A stretch of DNA of 32,833 nt from JARRNO01 sp037384885 (lineage in GTDB: Bacteria > Acidobacteriota > UBA4820 > DSQY01). The stretch covers positions 1 through 32,833 of the forward strand of contig JARRNO010000106.1 of NCBI GenBank assembly GCA_037384885.1, given 5' to 3'. The translations under genes and the position numbers were made by a program. The notes beneath the pieces were generated by a model, which worked only from the letters and a program-made list of their open reading frames with translations, did no database searches and had not been told where the DNA came from. Below, piece by piece: positions 1 to 6,313 of this stretch (positions within the stretch are counted from its first letter, which is position 1; every line of letters starts with the position of its first letter).

Positions 1-453
1 CTCGATGTAATACATGGGGCCGCCCGACGCCTCGCCGTTCGCCGAAATTTTGCGGTACTTCTGGGAAAGCGTGCATTCGGTAAATTTGATCGCCATTCCG
101 AAAACGGCCGTCACCCACATCCAGAAGAGGGCTCCCGGTCCCCCGTAGTGGATGGCGGTGGCCACGCCTGCGATGTTGCCGATCCCGATCGTTCCCGAAA
201 GAGCGGTTGACAGAGCCTGAAAGTGCGACAGATCGCCTTCGTGCTCCGGGTCGTCGTAGTCGCCCTTGAGCACGCGGATACCATGCCAGAACCGGCGGAC
301 CTGAACCCATCCCAGGCGGAAGGTCGTGATAATGCCGGTGCCCACCAGCATCACGACAAGGATCGGCATGGCGGACGGCCAATCCCAGATGATATGGTTC
401 AAGCTGTAAACGACGGCCTTCAGGCCTTCGAAGAGGCTCGGCAGAAACGGCAT
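1..453 (-). CDS. AGCS-family sodium:alanine/amino acid symporter, N-terminal part
   Basis: The gene runs off the left edge, leaving the first 151 residues. The reading frame is open from ATG at 453 to base 1. The protein has the conserved AGCS (alanine or glycine:cation symporter) block ALSGTIGIGNIAGVATAI followed by GGPGALFWMWVTA, then KFTECTLSQKYR and GGPMYYIE, in the order seen in family members such as AlsT. A hydrophobic helix lies at about residues 28-45. By family knowledge it imports small neutral amino acids with sodium across the inner membrane; the exact substrate cannot be told. A GAGGGA ribosome-binding stretch lies just upstream of the ATG, and a good promoter is at 540-569. It is monocistronic at its 5' side. 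Family assignment is firm. Confidence 0.93.
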   Translation of the reverse strand, partial: MPFLPSLFEGLKAVVYSLNHIIWDWPSAMPILVVMLVGTGIITTFRLGWVQVRRFWHGIRVLKGDYDDPEHEGDLSHFQALSTALSGTIGIGNIAGVATAIHYGGPGALFWMWVTAVFGMAIKFTECTLSQKYRKISANGEASGGPMYYIE

Positions 454-539
454 CACATCCCTCGTCCCAGTATTGCAGGCCCCGGCGGCTCTTACCAATT
501 TCCGGAACAAACCAGCCCGCGGCAGAATAAAGTGCCTGT

Positions 540-569
540 ATTATGCTGAAGGAATACCACGCCCGTCAA
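540..569 (-). promoter_or_regulatory. Sigma-70-type promoter for the AGCS symporter
   Basis: On the minus strand TTGACG (569-564) and CATAAT (545-540) are separated by 18 bases; each matches the consensus hexamer at five of six positions. Transcription would start near 533, giving a leader of about 80 bases before the ATG at 453. This is read by eye only. Confidence 0.6.
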
Positions 570-689
570 ATCCGGCGCCGGCTCCAGGCGTTGCGCGGCT
601 GACGGCCGTCGTCGGCAATGGCCGCACAGCGGCCGGTCAGCCGGCTGCTGCGCAGCCAGGAAAAGGGGAGAGGGAAAAAGTCCGCGGTA

Positions 690-712
690 CGCTGGCCGCA
701 ATGCGGCCAGCG
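690..712. repeat. Perfect 10-bp hairpin, function unknown
   Basis: CGCTGGCCGC and GCGGCCAGCG are exact reverse complements separated by AAT. There is no T-run directly after it on either strand; on the minus strand TTTTT appears about nine bases downstream. It could be a poor terminator for minus-strand transcription coming from hemF, a REP-like element or a protein-binding palindrome. Confidence 0.6.
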
Positions 713-779
713 GCTTGCGAATCGTGAGTCGTCGTAGCAGGAATACCTACGCAGGGGAAAAGATAGAATTGACTGGAGT

Positions 780-845
780 TTCTCTGCGTCCTCTGTGCGC
801 GCTGTGGTTCAATTCACGCGTTCTCCGCGCCTCCGCGGTTCGATG
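780..845. repeat. Two degenerate copies of a TTCTCYGCGYCCTC...GGTTCRAT repeat
   Basis: TTCTCTGCGTCCTCTGTG at 780 ending in GGTTCAAT near 813 is followed by TTCTCCGCGCCTCCGCG at 821 ending in GGTTCGATG near 845. The second copy lacks about eight bases of the middle. The CTCTGYG wording resembles short intergenic repeats dispersed in many environmental bacterial genomes; that resemblance is from memory and cannot be tested with this window alone. Confidence 0.45.
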
Positions 846-1092
846 CGGCGGTTTTTCTCCCGTCCTCCCATCCTCCCTGTGAATGCGCCGCTTCACGGCC
901 GACGGTCGCCGGACGGCAGTGGCTTCCGCAGCGCCCGTCCGATCGATGCCGTAACCCTTGTAGAGTCTGGATCCTTGCAGTTCCCCAACCCATGGGAAAG
1001 GGCCTGCGAAGGCCTGCCCGCCTATTTTTCAGCAGCCGTCGGCCGTCAGCCGCCTGCCGGCGCGCCGAGTTCCGAGGCGCAGGCAAAGGCCG

Positions 1093-2019
1093 CTACACCC
1101 ACTCCCGCGGTTCCCTGAGTACAGCCAGGAGCTTGGCCTCCTCAGAGCCCGCGTCCGGCTGGGCGTCATATTCCCACCTTGCGGTAAGGGGCAGCGACAT
1201 GAGGATGCTCTCCGTCCGCCCGGAAGTTTTCAGGCCGAAGAGCGTCCCCCGGTCGTAGACCAGGTTGAACTCCACGTAACGTCCCCGGCGCAGTTGCTGC
1301 CAGCGTTTCTGGTCTGGCGTGAAGGCCATGTCCATCCGCCGCTCTACCAGGGGGATGAAAGAGGGAACGAACGCGGCGGCGCATCTTTCCGCGAACCGGA
1401 GAAGATCCGCGGCGGGCCGGTCATGAAGGTCGTCGAAGAAGATGCCCCCCACCCCCCGGCATTCGCCGCGGTGGGGCAAATAGAAATACTGATCGCACCA
1501 TGTTTTGAAGCGGGGGTAGTAGGAGAGGTCCGTTTCATCGCAGGCCGCCCTCAGTTCACGGTGAAAGTGAACGTTGTCTTCTTCAAAAAGGTAGGCCGGC
1601 GTGAGATCCGATCCGCCTCCGAACCACCAGGAACCGTTTTTCTTTCCCGCCCCGCGCTGGAAGAATCGGTAGTTGGCGTGGGCGGTAGGCGCCATGGGGT
1701 TGCGAGGGTGAATCACCAGGCTGATCCCGGCGGCGTAGAAATCCAGGTCGTCCCGGCCCAACGCCTTACCCCCTCCCATGGCCCGCGCCGCCTGTTCGGG
1801 AAGTTCGCCATGGACCACGGACACGTTCACGCCCGCCTTCTCGAAGACCCGGCCGTCCTGCAGGATTCTCGAGATCCCGCCTCCGCCTCCGGGACGCTCC
1901 CAGCGGTCCTCGTGAAAACGGCCGCCGTCCAGCGCTTCCAAGGCCGAACAGATGTTGACTTGGGCCTGACGGACCATCGTTTCCATTCCGGACCGTACCG
2001 CCTTGAGCTCGTCGGTCAT
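1093..2019 (-). CDS. hemF: Oxygen-dependent coproporphyrinogen III oxidase HemF
   Basis: HemF converts coproporphyrinogen III to protoporphyrinogen IX by two oxidative decarboxylations that need O2, in the cytoplasmic heme pathway. The 308-residue product is close to the usual length of about 300. Family blocks visible in order are HANYRFF with its conserved histidine, GSWWFGGGSDLTPAYLFEED, VHFHRELR, GVGGIFFDDL, and near the C-terminus RRGRYVEFNLVYDRGT and SGRTESILMSLP. The open frame extends to a GTG at 2037, but ATG at 2019 (protein MTDELK) is preferred because GGGGAGACGGAAGG lies immediately in front of it. The gene stands alone, divergent from the radical SAM gene. An O2-requiring enzyme implies at least occasional oxygen exposure. 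Identification is very secure. Confidence 0.96.
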   Translation of the reverse strand: MTDELKAVRSGMETMVRQAQVNICSALEALDGGRFHEDRWERPGGGGGISRILQDGRVFEKAGVNVSVVHGELPEQAARAMGGGKALGRDDLDFYAAGISLVIHPRNPMAPTAHANYRFFQRGAGKKNGSWWFGGGSDLTPAYLFEEDNVHFHRELRAACDETDLSYYPRFKTWCDQYFYLPHRGECRGVGGIFFDDLHDRPAADLLRFAERCAAAFVPSFIPLVERRMDMAFTPDQKRWQQLRRGRYVEFNLVYDRGTLFGLKTSGRTESILMSLPLTARWEYDAQPDAGSEEAKLLAVLREPREWV

Positions 2020-2207
2020 CCTTCCGTCTCCCCACACGATGACTGTTTCAGGTTCAGGGTACGTCTCCGCGCCTCACGATGCAACTTCAGCTGGTGGAAT
2101 TCCGTTCCGATTTCCTGGCTCATGACACCCACTTTCTTCCCGGGAGACCGTTGAGCCACTTGCACAACGAGCAACTCTGAATTATCTATTAAATAAAGCG
2201 TAAACCG

Positions 2208-2297
2208 GGTGAAATGCCCGGAAATTTCATATTCATTTCACCTCACCGGGGACGGAAAGGGTGGCTGCTGAGGTTGACGGGCCCCCTGGAACCCGTC
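2208..2297 (+). promoter_or_regulatory. Potentially structured 5' leader of the radical SAM gene
   Basis: Three perfect inverted repeats are packed into 90 bases ahead of the start at 2332: GGTGAAAT (2208-2215) with ATTTCACC (2235-2242); ACCTCA (2240-2245) with TGAGGT (2269-2274); and GACGGG (2276-2281) with CCCGTC (2292-2297). The first two stems share bases 2240-2242 and so cannot both form fully. The loop of the third stem, CCCCCTGG, could pair with CCGGGG at 2246-2251 to make a pseudoknot. The arrangement suggests a riboswitch or attenuator, but I cannot match it to a known class. An AT-rich patch at 2181-2196 just upstream is a plausible -10 region. Confidence 0.4.
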
Positions 2298-2331
2298 GTC
2301 GCTCCTTATACAAACCAGGAGAGGAGGTATC

Positions 2332-3954
2332 ATGGCAAGAGAACCCTTGAAATCTTTTATTGAAAGCGCTGGAGTTCACGCCCCTCTTGGGCTGCCCCGG
2401 ACCATTCAATCCCTCTGCCCCGAGTGCCTCAAAACCATTCCCGCCACGATTTATGAAGAGGACGGCCGTGTGCTCATGAACAAGTCCTGTGTAGAGCACG
2501 GGGACTTCACAGACATCGTTGCTTCGCATTCAGATCTCTTCCTGAAGTTGGAACGGTACGCCTACGAGGACTCGGTGCATCTCGAAAACCCGATCACCGA
2601 CGATCCGTCTTCCTGCCCCACGGGCTGCGGTCTCTGCCCGGGCCACCTGTCCACGCCCGCCATGACCAACCTGGACCTGACGAACCGCTGCAACCTGCGC
2701 TGCCCGTTCTGCTTCGCCAACGCAAACGTCCAGTCTTACGTTTACGAGCCCAGCCTCGAGCAGATCAGGGAGATGATGGACCGCACCCTTTCGCTGAAAC
2801 CCCGCCGGCTGCAGGCGATCCAGTTTTCCGGTGGAGAACCCACCCTTTCGCCTTATTTCCACGACGCCTGCAGGATGGCGAAGGAACGGGGCATCCGCAT
2901 GATCCAGGTCGCCACGAACGGCATCCGCTTCGCACGCGACCCGGACTTCGCCGCGAAAGCCGCCGAGGCGGGCCTGAACGCGGCCTACCTGCAGTTCGAC
3001 GGCGTCGGCGACGAGGTGTACCGGATCACACGCGGCGCGAAGGGGCTGTGGGAGATCAAGTTGAAAGCCCTGGAGGCCTGCCGAAAGGCCGGAATCCGCG
3101 TGACCCTCGTTCCCACCATTGTGAGAGGCGTCAACGACCACCAGATGGGGGACATCGTGAAATTCGCGGTGGAGAACATGGACGTGATCGTGGGACTTTC
3201 CTTCCAGCCCGTTTCCTTCACGGGCCGGATCGACCAGGACCAGAGAATGGCCCAGAGGTACACGGTAACGGACGTGGCCTACGACATCGAGAAACAGAGC
3301 GGTCTTCTTCAAGCCATGCAGGACTGGTTCCCCTTCAGCGCCATCGCGCCGTTCGTCACCGCAATCGACAATGTCCTGGGCACGGACAAATTCGGCTACC
3401 ACAGCATGCATTGCAACTCCCACCCGGATTGCGGCTTGTCGGCTTACCTTCTCGTCAACCAGCGCACCGGCGAAACGCTCCCGCTGAGCCGGCTGTTCGA
3501 TTTGGAAAAGGCGTTCCGGATGGCGGACGTACTGGCGTCGAAGACCAGGGAACACAACTCGAAACTCTACGGCACCGCCCAGTTCTTCAACCTGCTCCAC
3601 AAGTGCTACCGGCCGGAAAACGCTCCCAAGAGCCTGAGCTTTCTCCAGATGGTCAAGACCGTGGATGCTATTTCCGGCAAGAAGCTGCTGGGAATGGCCA
3701 AGAAGTTCCGCTACGAATGGCGGCTCTTGCTTCTAGCCTCCATGCATTTCATGGATGCCTACAATTACCAGGTGGACCGGGTCAAGCGCTGCACGATCCT
3801 CTACAGCACCCCGGCTGGCCGTCTCTATCCTTTCTGCACGTACAATTCCGGGCACGTGTTCCGGGAGGACGTTGAGAAGCGCTACAGCATTCCAAAGGTC
3901 GAATGGCTCAAACGCCACGGCGGCCGTTATGTCACTGAAGGCTTCATGGAATGA
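2332..3954 (+). CDS. Tes/MJ0619-like radical SAM enzyme (COG1964 type)
   Basis: This 540-residue protein is a radical SAM enzyme with extra metal sites. The SAM-binding [4Fe-4S] motif is C120-x3-C124-x2-C127 in TNRCNLRCPFCFAN, followed by the SAM-contacting SGGEPT. The N-terminus has a zinc- or rubredoxin-like set (C29, C32, C53-x2-H56) and a second cluster CPTGCGLC (C95, C99, C102). The C-terminus has HCNSHPDC and KRCTILYSTPAGRLYPFC. This layout is that of archaeal MJ0619 (pterin methylation) and tetraether lipid synthase Tes, whose bacterial relatives include candidate membrane-spanning lipid synthases. It could therefore act on lipid tails or a pterin; the substrate is not settled by sequence. 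A strong GAGGAGGT site (2321-2328) sets the start. It is monocistronic, with a potentially structured leader before it and a terminator after it. Confidence 0.85.
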   Translation: MAREPLKSFIESAGVHAPLGLPRTIQSLCPECLKTIPATIYEEDGRVLMNKSCVEHGDFTDIVASHSDLFLKLERYAYEDSVHLENPITDDPSSCPTGCGLCPGHLSTPAMTNLDLTNRCNLRCPFCFANANVQSYVYEPSLEQIREMMDRTLSLKPRRLQAIQFSGGEPTLSPYFHDACRMAKERGIRMIQVATNGIRFARDPDFAAKAAEAGLNAAYLQFDGVGDEVYRITRGAKGLWEIKLKALEACRKAGIRVTLVPTIVRGVNDHQMGDIVKFAVENMDVIVGLSFQPVSFTGRIDQDQRMAQRYTVTDVAYDIEKQSGLLQAMQDWFPFSAIAPFVTAIDNVLGTDKFGYHSMHCNSHPDCGLSAYLLVNQRTGETLPLSRLFDLEKAFRMADVLASKTREHNSKLYGTAQFFNLLHKCYRPENAPKSLSFLQMVKTVDAISGKKLLGMAKKFRYEWRLLLLASMHFMDAYNYQVDRVKRCTILYSTPAGRLYPFCTYNSGHVFREDVEKRYSIPKVEWLKRHGGRYVTEGFME

Positions 3955-4007
3955 ACTGAAGCAATCACGGCGAGAAACCTGGAGGGGGGTGTTCTGCCTG
4001 CTCTGGC

Positions 4008-4040
4008 GGCCGGGATAGAAATCCCGGCCCATTTTCTTTT
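4008..4040 (+). terminator. Rho-independent terminator of the radical SAM gene
   Basis: GGCCGGGAT (4008-4016) pairs perfectly with ATCCCGGCC (4021-4029) around an AGAA loop and is followed by ATTTTCTTTT. Confidence 0.88.
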
Positions 4041-4136
4041 GGGCCGGTGAGAAGACCGCCCCGGCCGACTCCACATTCCCTGCGACCCTTTTGCCGTTTC
4101 ACGCATCTATATTGTACAGACGGACGGAAGGAGCGC

Positions 4137-4700
4137 ATGCCCATCGACACGGACGATGAGATCCTGATAGCGAAAGCCCGCAAAGGCGGCCTTGGCGCCT
4201 TCGAATCCCTTTTCCGGCGTTTCGAACGCCCCGTGTATACCTTGGGCATGCGCATCTGCGGGCGGCGGGAGGATGCGGAGGAAGTGGTGCAGGAAACCTT
4301 CATCGAGATTTCAAGAAGCCTCGGCAAGTTCAGGGGGGACGGCCCCTTCAGGTCGTGGGTCCAGCGGATCGCCGCCACCAAGGCCCTGATGCTTCTTCGC
4401 AAATCGTCCCGGTGGGAGGAACATCTATCCTACGACGACGGGATCGTGAACGGCATGGGGCTCCCGTCTTCCGGCTCCGAAAACATCCGCATGGACCTGG
4501 CAGGAGCCTTCCAAAGGCTTTCCGCCGCGGCGCGGGCGGTCCTCTGGCTGCACGACGTGGAGGGGTATACGCACGCCGAAATCGCCGAACTGACGGGAAA
4601 GACTCCAAGCTATTCCAAGTCCCAGCTCGCCCGGGCCCACGAGCGGCTGCGGAATCTCCTCACTGCAGAGGATGAGGTTAAGTCATGCATCCAACCCTAG
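4137..4700 (+). CDS. ECF-family RNA polymerase sigma factor
   Basis: The 187-residue product is an extracytoplasmic-function sigma factor, which redirects RNA polymerase to a small regulon. Sigma region 2 is at about residues 20-90 (AFESLFRRFERPVYTLGMRI, DAEEVVQETFIEI, SWVQRIAATKALMLLR). Region 4, with its helix-turn-helix, is at about 120-175 (LSAAARAVLWLHDVEGYTHA, EIAELTGKTPSYSKSQL). The open frame extends upstream to 4047, but ATG at 4137 is chosen because GGAAGGAG lies just ahead and the extra 30 residues are unlike the family. Its last 16 bases overlap the anti-sigma gene, the usual sign of translational coupling. It probably drives its own operon, but no ECF-type promoter could be recognised with confidence. 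Confidence 0.93.
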   Translation: MPIDTDDEILIAKARKGGLGAFESLFRRFERPVYTLGMRICGRREDAEEVVQETFIEISRSLGKFRGDGPFRSWVQRIAATKALMLLRKSSRWEEHLSYDDGIVNGMGLPSSGSENIRMDLAGAFQRLSAAARAVLWLHDVEGYTHAEIAELTGKTPSYSKSQLARAHERLRNLLTAEDEVKSCIQP

Positions 4701-5266
4701 AGGAATTGTTTGAAAGGGACAGCGCCGCTCTGGAACACCTTGCAAGCTGCGCCGAGTGCCGGGCGCGTCTGACGCGCTCCGAAGAGCTCACCGGAGCCTT
4801 GAGAGCGCTTCCCCTGGAAACTCCGGAACGGGACCTGTGGCCCTCTCTGCGCCGCCGGCTCTCCGCACGCCGGACACGAAGGATCTGGATAGGAGCGGCG
4901 GCAGCCGCGGCGATCGTCCTCTTCGTCTCGACCGGGCTGCTTCTTCACAGAACACCGGACCTGCCGGCCCGGGACGCCGGTACGCCTGCCCGGGAAGGCC
5001 AACTGCAGGCTCTGATCCAGAAATCCCAGCAGCTCGAAACGCTCTCGCAGGGGCTGGCGAGGCCGTCCCCGGCTCTGAGCGGCTGGAAGGCCTACACCAT
5101 TTCCACTCTAGAAGACAGGATCGCCGCCGTGGATGCGCAGATCTCGGCGGAGGACCGGAAGGGAGGGCCCAAGACGGAACTGGTGGGACTTTGGAAGCAG
5201 CGTGTACAGCTTCTCGGAGCCCTGGTGGAAACCCAAGCCCCCCAGACGGAGGAGCCCGTCATCTGA
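4685..5266 (+). CDS. Membrane-anchored zinc-finger anti-sigma factor
   Basis: This 193-residue protein is the likely partner of the overlapping sigma factor. Near the N-terminus it has the ZAS-type motif H18-x3-C22-x2-C25 (HLASCAEC), which in this family holds zinc and clamps the sigma factor in the cytoplasm. One transmembrane helix follows at about residues 68-88 (WIGAAAAAAIVLFVSTGLLL). The remainder, a periplasmic segment rich in Gln, Leu and Ala, has a likely helical or coiled stretch near 105-180. The layout (cytoplasmic ZAS, one helix, periplasmic sensor) fits regulated release of the sigma factor on envelope stress. The assignment rests on motif, topology and position. Confidence 0.88.
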   Translation: MHPTLEELFERDSAALEHLASCAECRARLTRSEELTGALRALPLETPERDLWPSLRRRLSARRTRRIWIGAAAAAAIVLFVSTGLLLHRTPDLPARDAGTPAREGQLQALIQKSQQLETLSQGLARPSPALSGWKAYTISTLEDRIAAVDAQISAEDRKGGPKTELVGLWKQRVQLLGALVETQAPQTEEPVI

Positions 5267-5288
5267 CGGGAAGAAGAAGGAGCGACTC

Positions 5289-5744
5289 ATGACACTGAAA
5301 CAGATTCTCGGCGTGCTGGTCTTTATCGTATCCGTCCTCGCCGGAGGACAGGTCACCGCTCAATCAGCCGCCAACCGGGAACACGAGGCGGCCCTCAAAC
5401 AGGCCCAGGAAGCACAGCAACAGGCCCGGGAAGCGGTCAAGCAGGCCCAGGAGGCCAAGAAGCGCGCCATCAAGGAAATCCGCCGGATCAAACTCTTGAA
5501 CAGCCGTCCCAGGATCGGCATCGTGGTCGACACGAGCCCCAACTCCAAGACCGATCCCTACGGGGCTCTCGTTCAGGCGGTCACACCCGGAAGTCCCGCC
5601 CAGAACGCCGGCCTCCAGAGCGGGGATATCATCACCCGCTTTGACGGCAAGACGCTGGCGGCCGCCGAACGCGGCGAACAGTCTCAGACGCCGGGAGAGC
5701 GCCTGATCGCCCTCGCCCGTGACCTCAAGGACGGCCAAACGTAA
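5289..5744 (+). CDS. Exported PDZ-domain protein, first half of a split gene
   Basis: The start at 5289 follows GAAGAAGGAG. The 151-residue product has a signal peptide (about residues 1-25, hydrophobic ILGVLVFIVSVLAG then AQS). A charged coiled-coil stretch of Gln/Ala/Lys repeats follows at about 30-65, then a PDZ domain (GALVQAVTPGSPAQNAGLQS, GDIITRFDGK). The frame stops right after ARDLKDGQT, where PDZ domains of this kind normally continue into one or two more strands. The next frame (5746) carries the second PDZ domain of the same family, so this looks like the N-terminal half of one tandem-PDZ periplasmic protein cut by a short deletion with frameshift. As third gene of the sigma/anti-sigma operon it probably acts in the periplasm as a stress sensor or adaptor. 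Confidence 0.75.
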   Translation: MTLKQILGVLVFIVSVLAGGQVTAQSAANREHEAALKQAQEAQQQAREAVKQAQEAKKRAIKEIRRIKLLNSRPRIGIVVDTSPNSKTDPYGALVQAVTPGSPAQNAGLQSGDIITRFDGKTLAAAERGEQSQTPGERLIALARDLKDGQT

Positions 5745-5745
5745 G

Positions 5746-6237
5746 ATGAGTCTTTTCGACATCGACGAAAACGATTTCCACTGGCTGGGAGACCTCGACC
5801 GCCTCCCGCTCGAAATTGCAAAAGCCTTCCCCGCCAGCTGGCTCAATCTCGAGCTGGTTGACCTCAATCCAAAGCTGGGAAGTTACTTCGGCACTTCGAA
5901 AGGTGTGCTCGTCGTCGAAGCCCCAGGGGATAACGGGCTCAAACTCGAAGGCGGAGACGTCATCTTGAAGATCGGCGATCGCGAACCCCTCAGCGCTTCC
6001 CAGGCCTTCCGGATCTTCCGCTCTTACGACCCCGGCCAGGAGATGACGCTCCAGATCATGCGCCATCGCAGGACAGTCACTTTGAAGGTAAAAGTGCCGC
6101 AGCCCACGCCTCACAAATACTTCAAATTCCTTCCAAAACCGCCCGCTCCTCCGGCGCCTCCGGCTCCGCCCGCTCCCGCGCCTTCCGCCGGGCCCCGGCC
6201 CCCGCATTCCCCTGCGTCACTGGCAGCGGCCGTGTAG
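5746..6237 (+). CDS. PDZ-domain protein, second half of a split gene
   Basis: Starting one base after the previous stop (TAAGATG), this frame gives 163 residues with no signal peptide and no ribosome-binding site of its own. It contains WLNLELVDLNPKLGSYFG and then a PDZ domain (GVLVVEAPGDNGLKLEGGDV, ILKIGDREP, MTLQIMRHRRTVTLKVKVP), and ends in a Pro/Ala tail (KPPAPPAPPAPPAP). The linker phrase plus PDZ is what I expect in the C-terminal half of periplasmic tandem-PDZ proteins linked to ECF sigma operons. It is either re-initiated by coupling as a separate subunit or, more likely, the rest of the 5289 gene after a lost segment. Without an export signal a stand-alone product would stay in the cytoplasm, which argues for the split-gene reading. 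Confidence 0.7.
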   Translation: MSLFDIDENDFHWLGDLDRLPLEIAKAFPASWLNLELVDLNPKLGSYFGTSKGVLVVEAPGDNGLKLEGGDVILKIGDREPLSASQAFRIFRSYDPGQEMTLQIMRHRRTVTLKVKVPQPTPHKYFKFLPKPPAPPAPPAPPAPAPSAGPRPPHSPASLAAAV

Positions 6238-6262
6238 AAGCGGTCCGGCGGGCCGCAGCATC

Positions 6263-6296
6263 AAAGGGCGGAGACGAAGGTCTCCGCCCTTTCTCT
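6263..6296. terminator. Bidirectional terminator between convergent operons
   Basis: AAAGGGCGGAGAC (6263-6275) and GTCTCCGCCCTTT (6280-6292) form a perfect 13-bp stem with a four-base loop. The A-run on one side and T-run on the other let it work in both directions, for the sigma operon (plus) and the hydrolase gene (minus). Confidence 0.88.
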
Positions 6297-6313
6297 ATGA
6301 AGAAGCGGTGCCG

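Larger units (their letters stand above)
454..1092. other. Gene-free stretch between the symporter and hemF
   Basis: No convincing protein gene is seen here: the short open frames are arginine-, proline- and alanine-rich, overlap on both strands and resemble no family. The stretch holds the symporter promoter (540-569), a perfect hairpin (690-712) and a degenerate two-copy repeat (780-845). The part nearest hemF is GC-rich with several short inverted repeats built on GGCCG, but none is followed by a clean T-run, so no terminator is called for hemF. Confidence 0.6.

Noticed and set aside
801..850. GGTTCAATTC and GGTTCGATGC resemble tRNA T-arm sequences.
   Set aside because: No acceptor stem, anticodon arm or D-arm could be built around either; both are parts of the degenerate repeat.
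2208..2297. Identification of the leader as a molybdenum-cofactor, SAM or cyclic-di-GMP riboswitch.
   Set aside because: Conserved core sequences of those classes as I know them are not present; only generic stem pairing is visible.
4008..4060. GGGCCGG after the radical SAM terminator as part of a second hairpin or an attachment site.
   Set aside because: It only repeats the GC-rich arm of the terminator; there is no integrase gene, tRNA end or direct repeat nearby.
5735..5750. Programmed frameshift joining the two PDZ halves.
   Set aside because: There is no slippery heptamer or downstream structure, and even after a +1 shift the first PDZ domain would still lack its last strands, so a deletion is the better explanation.
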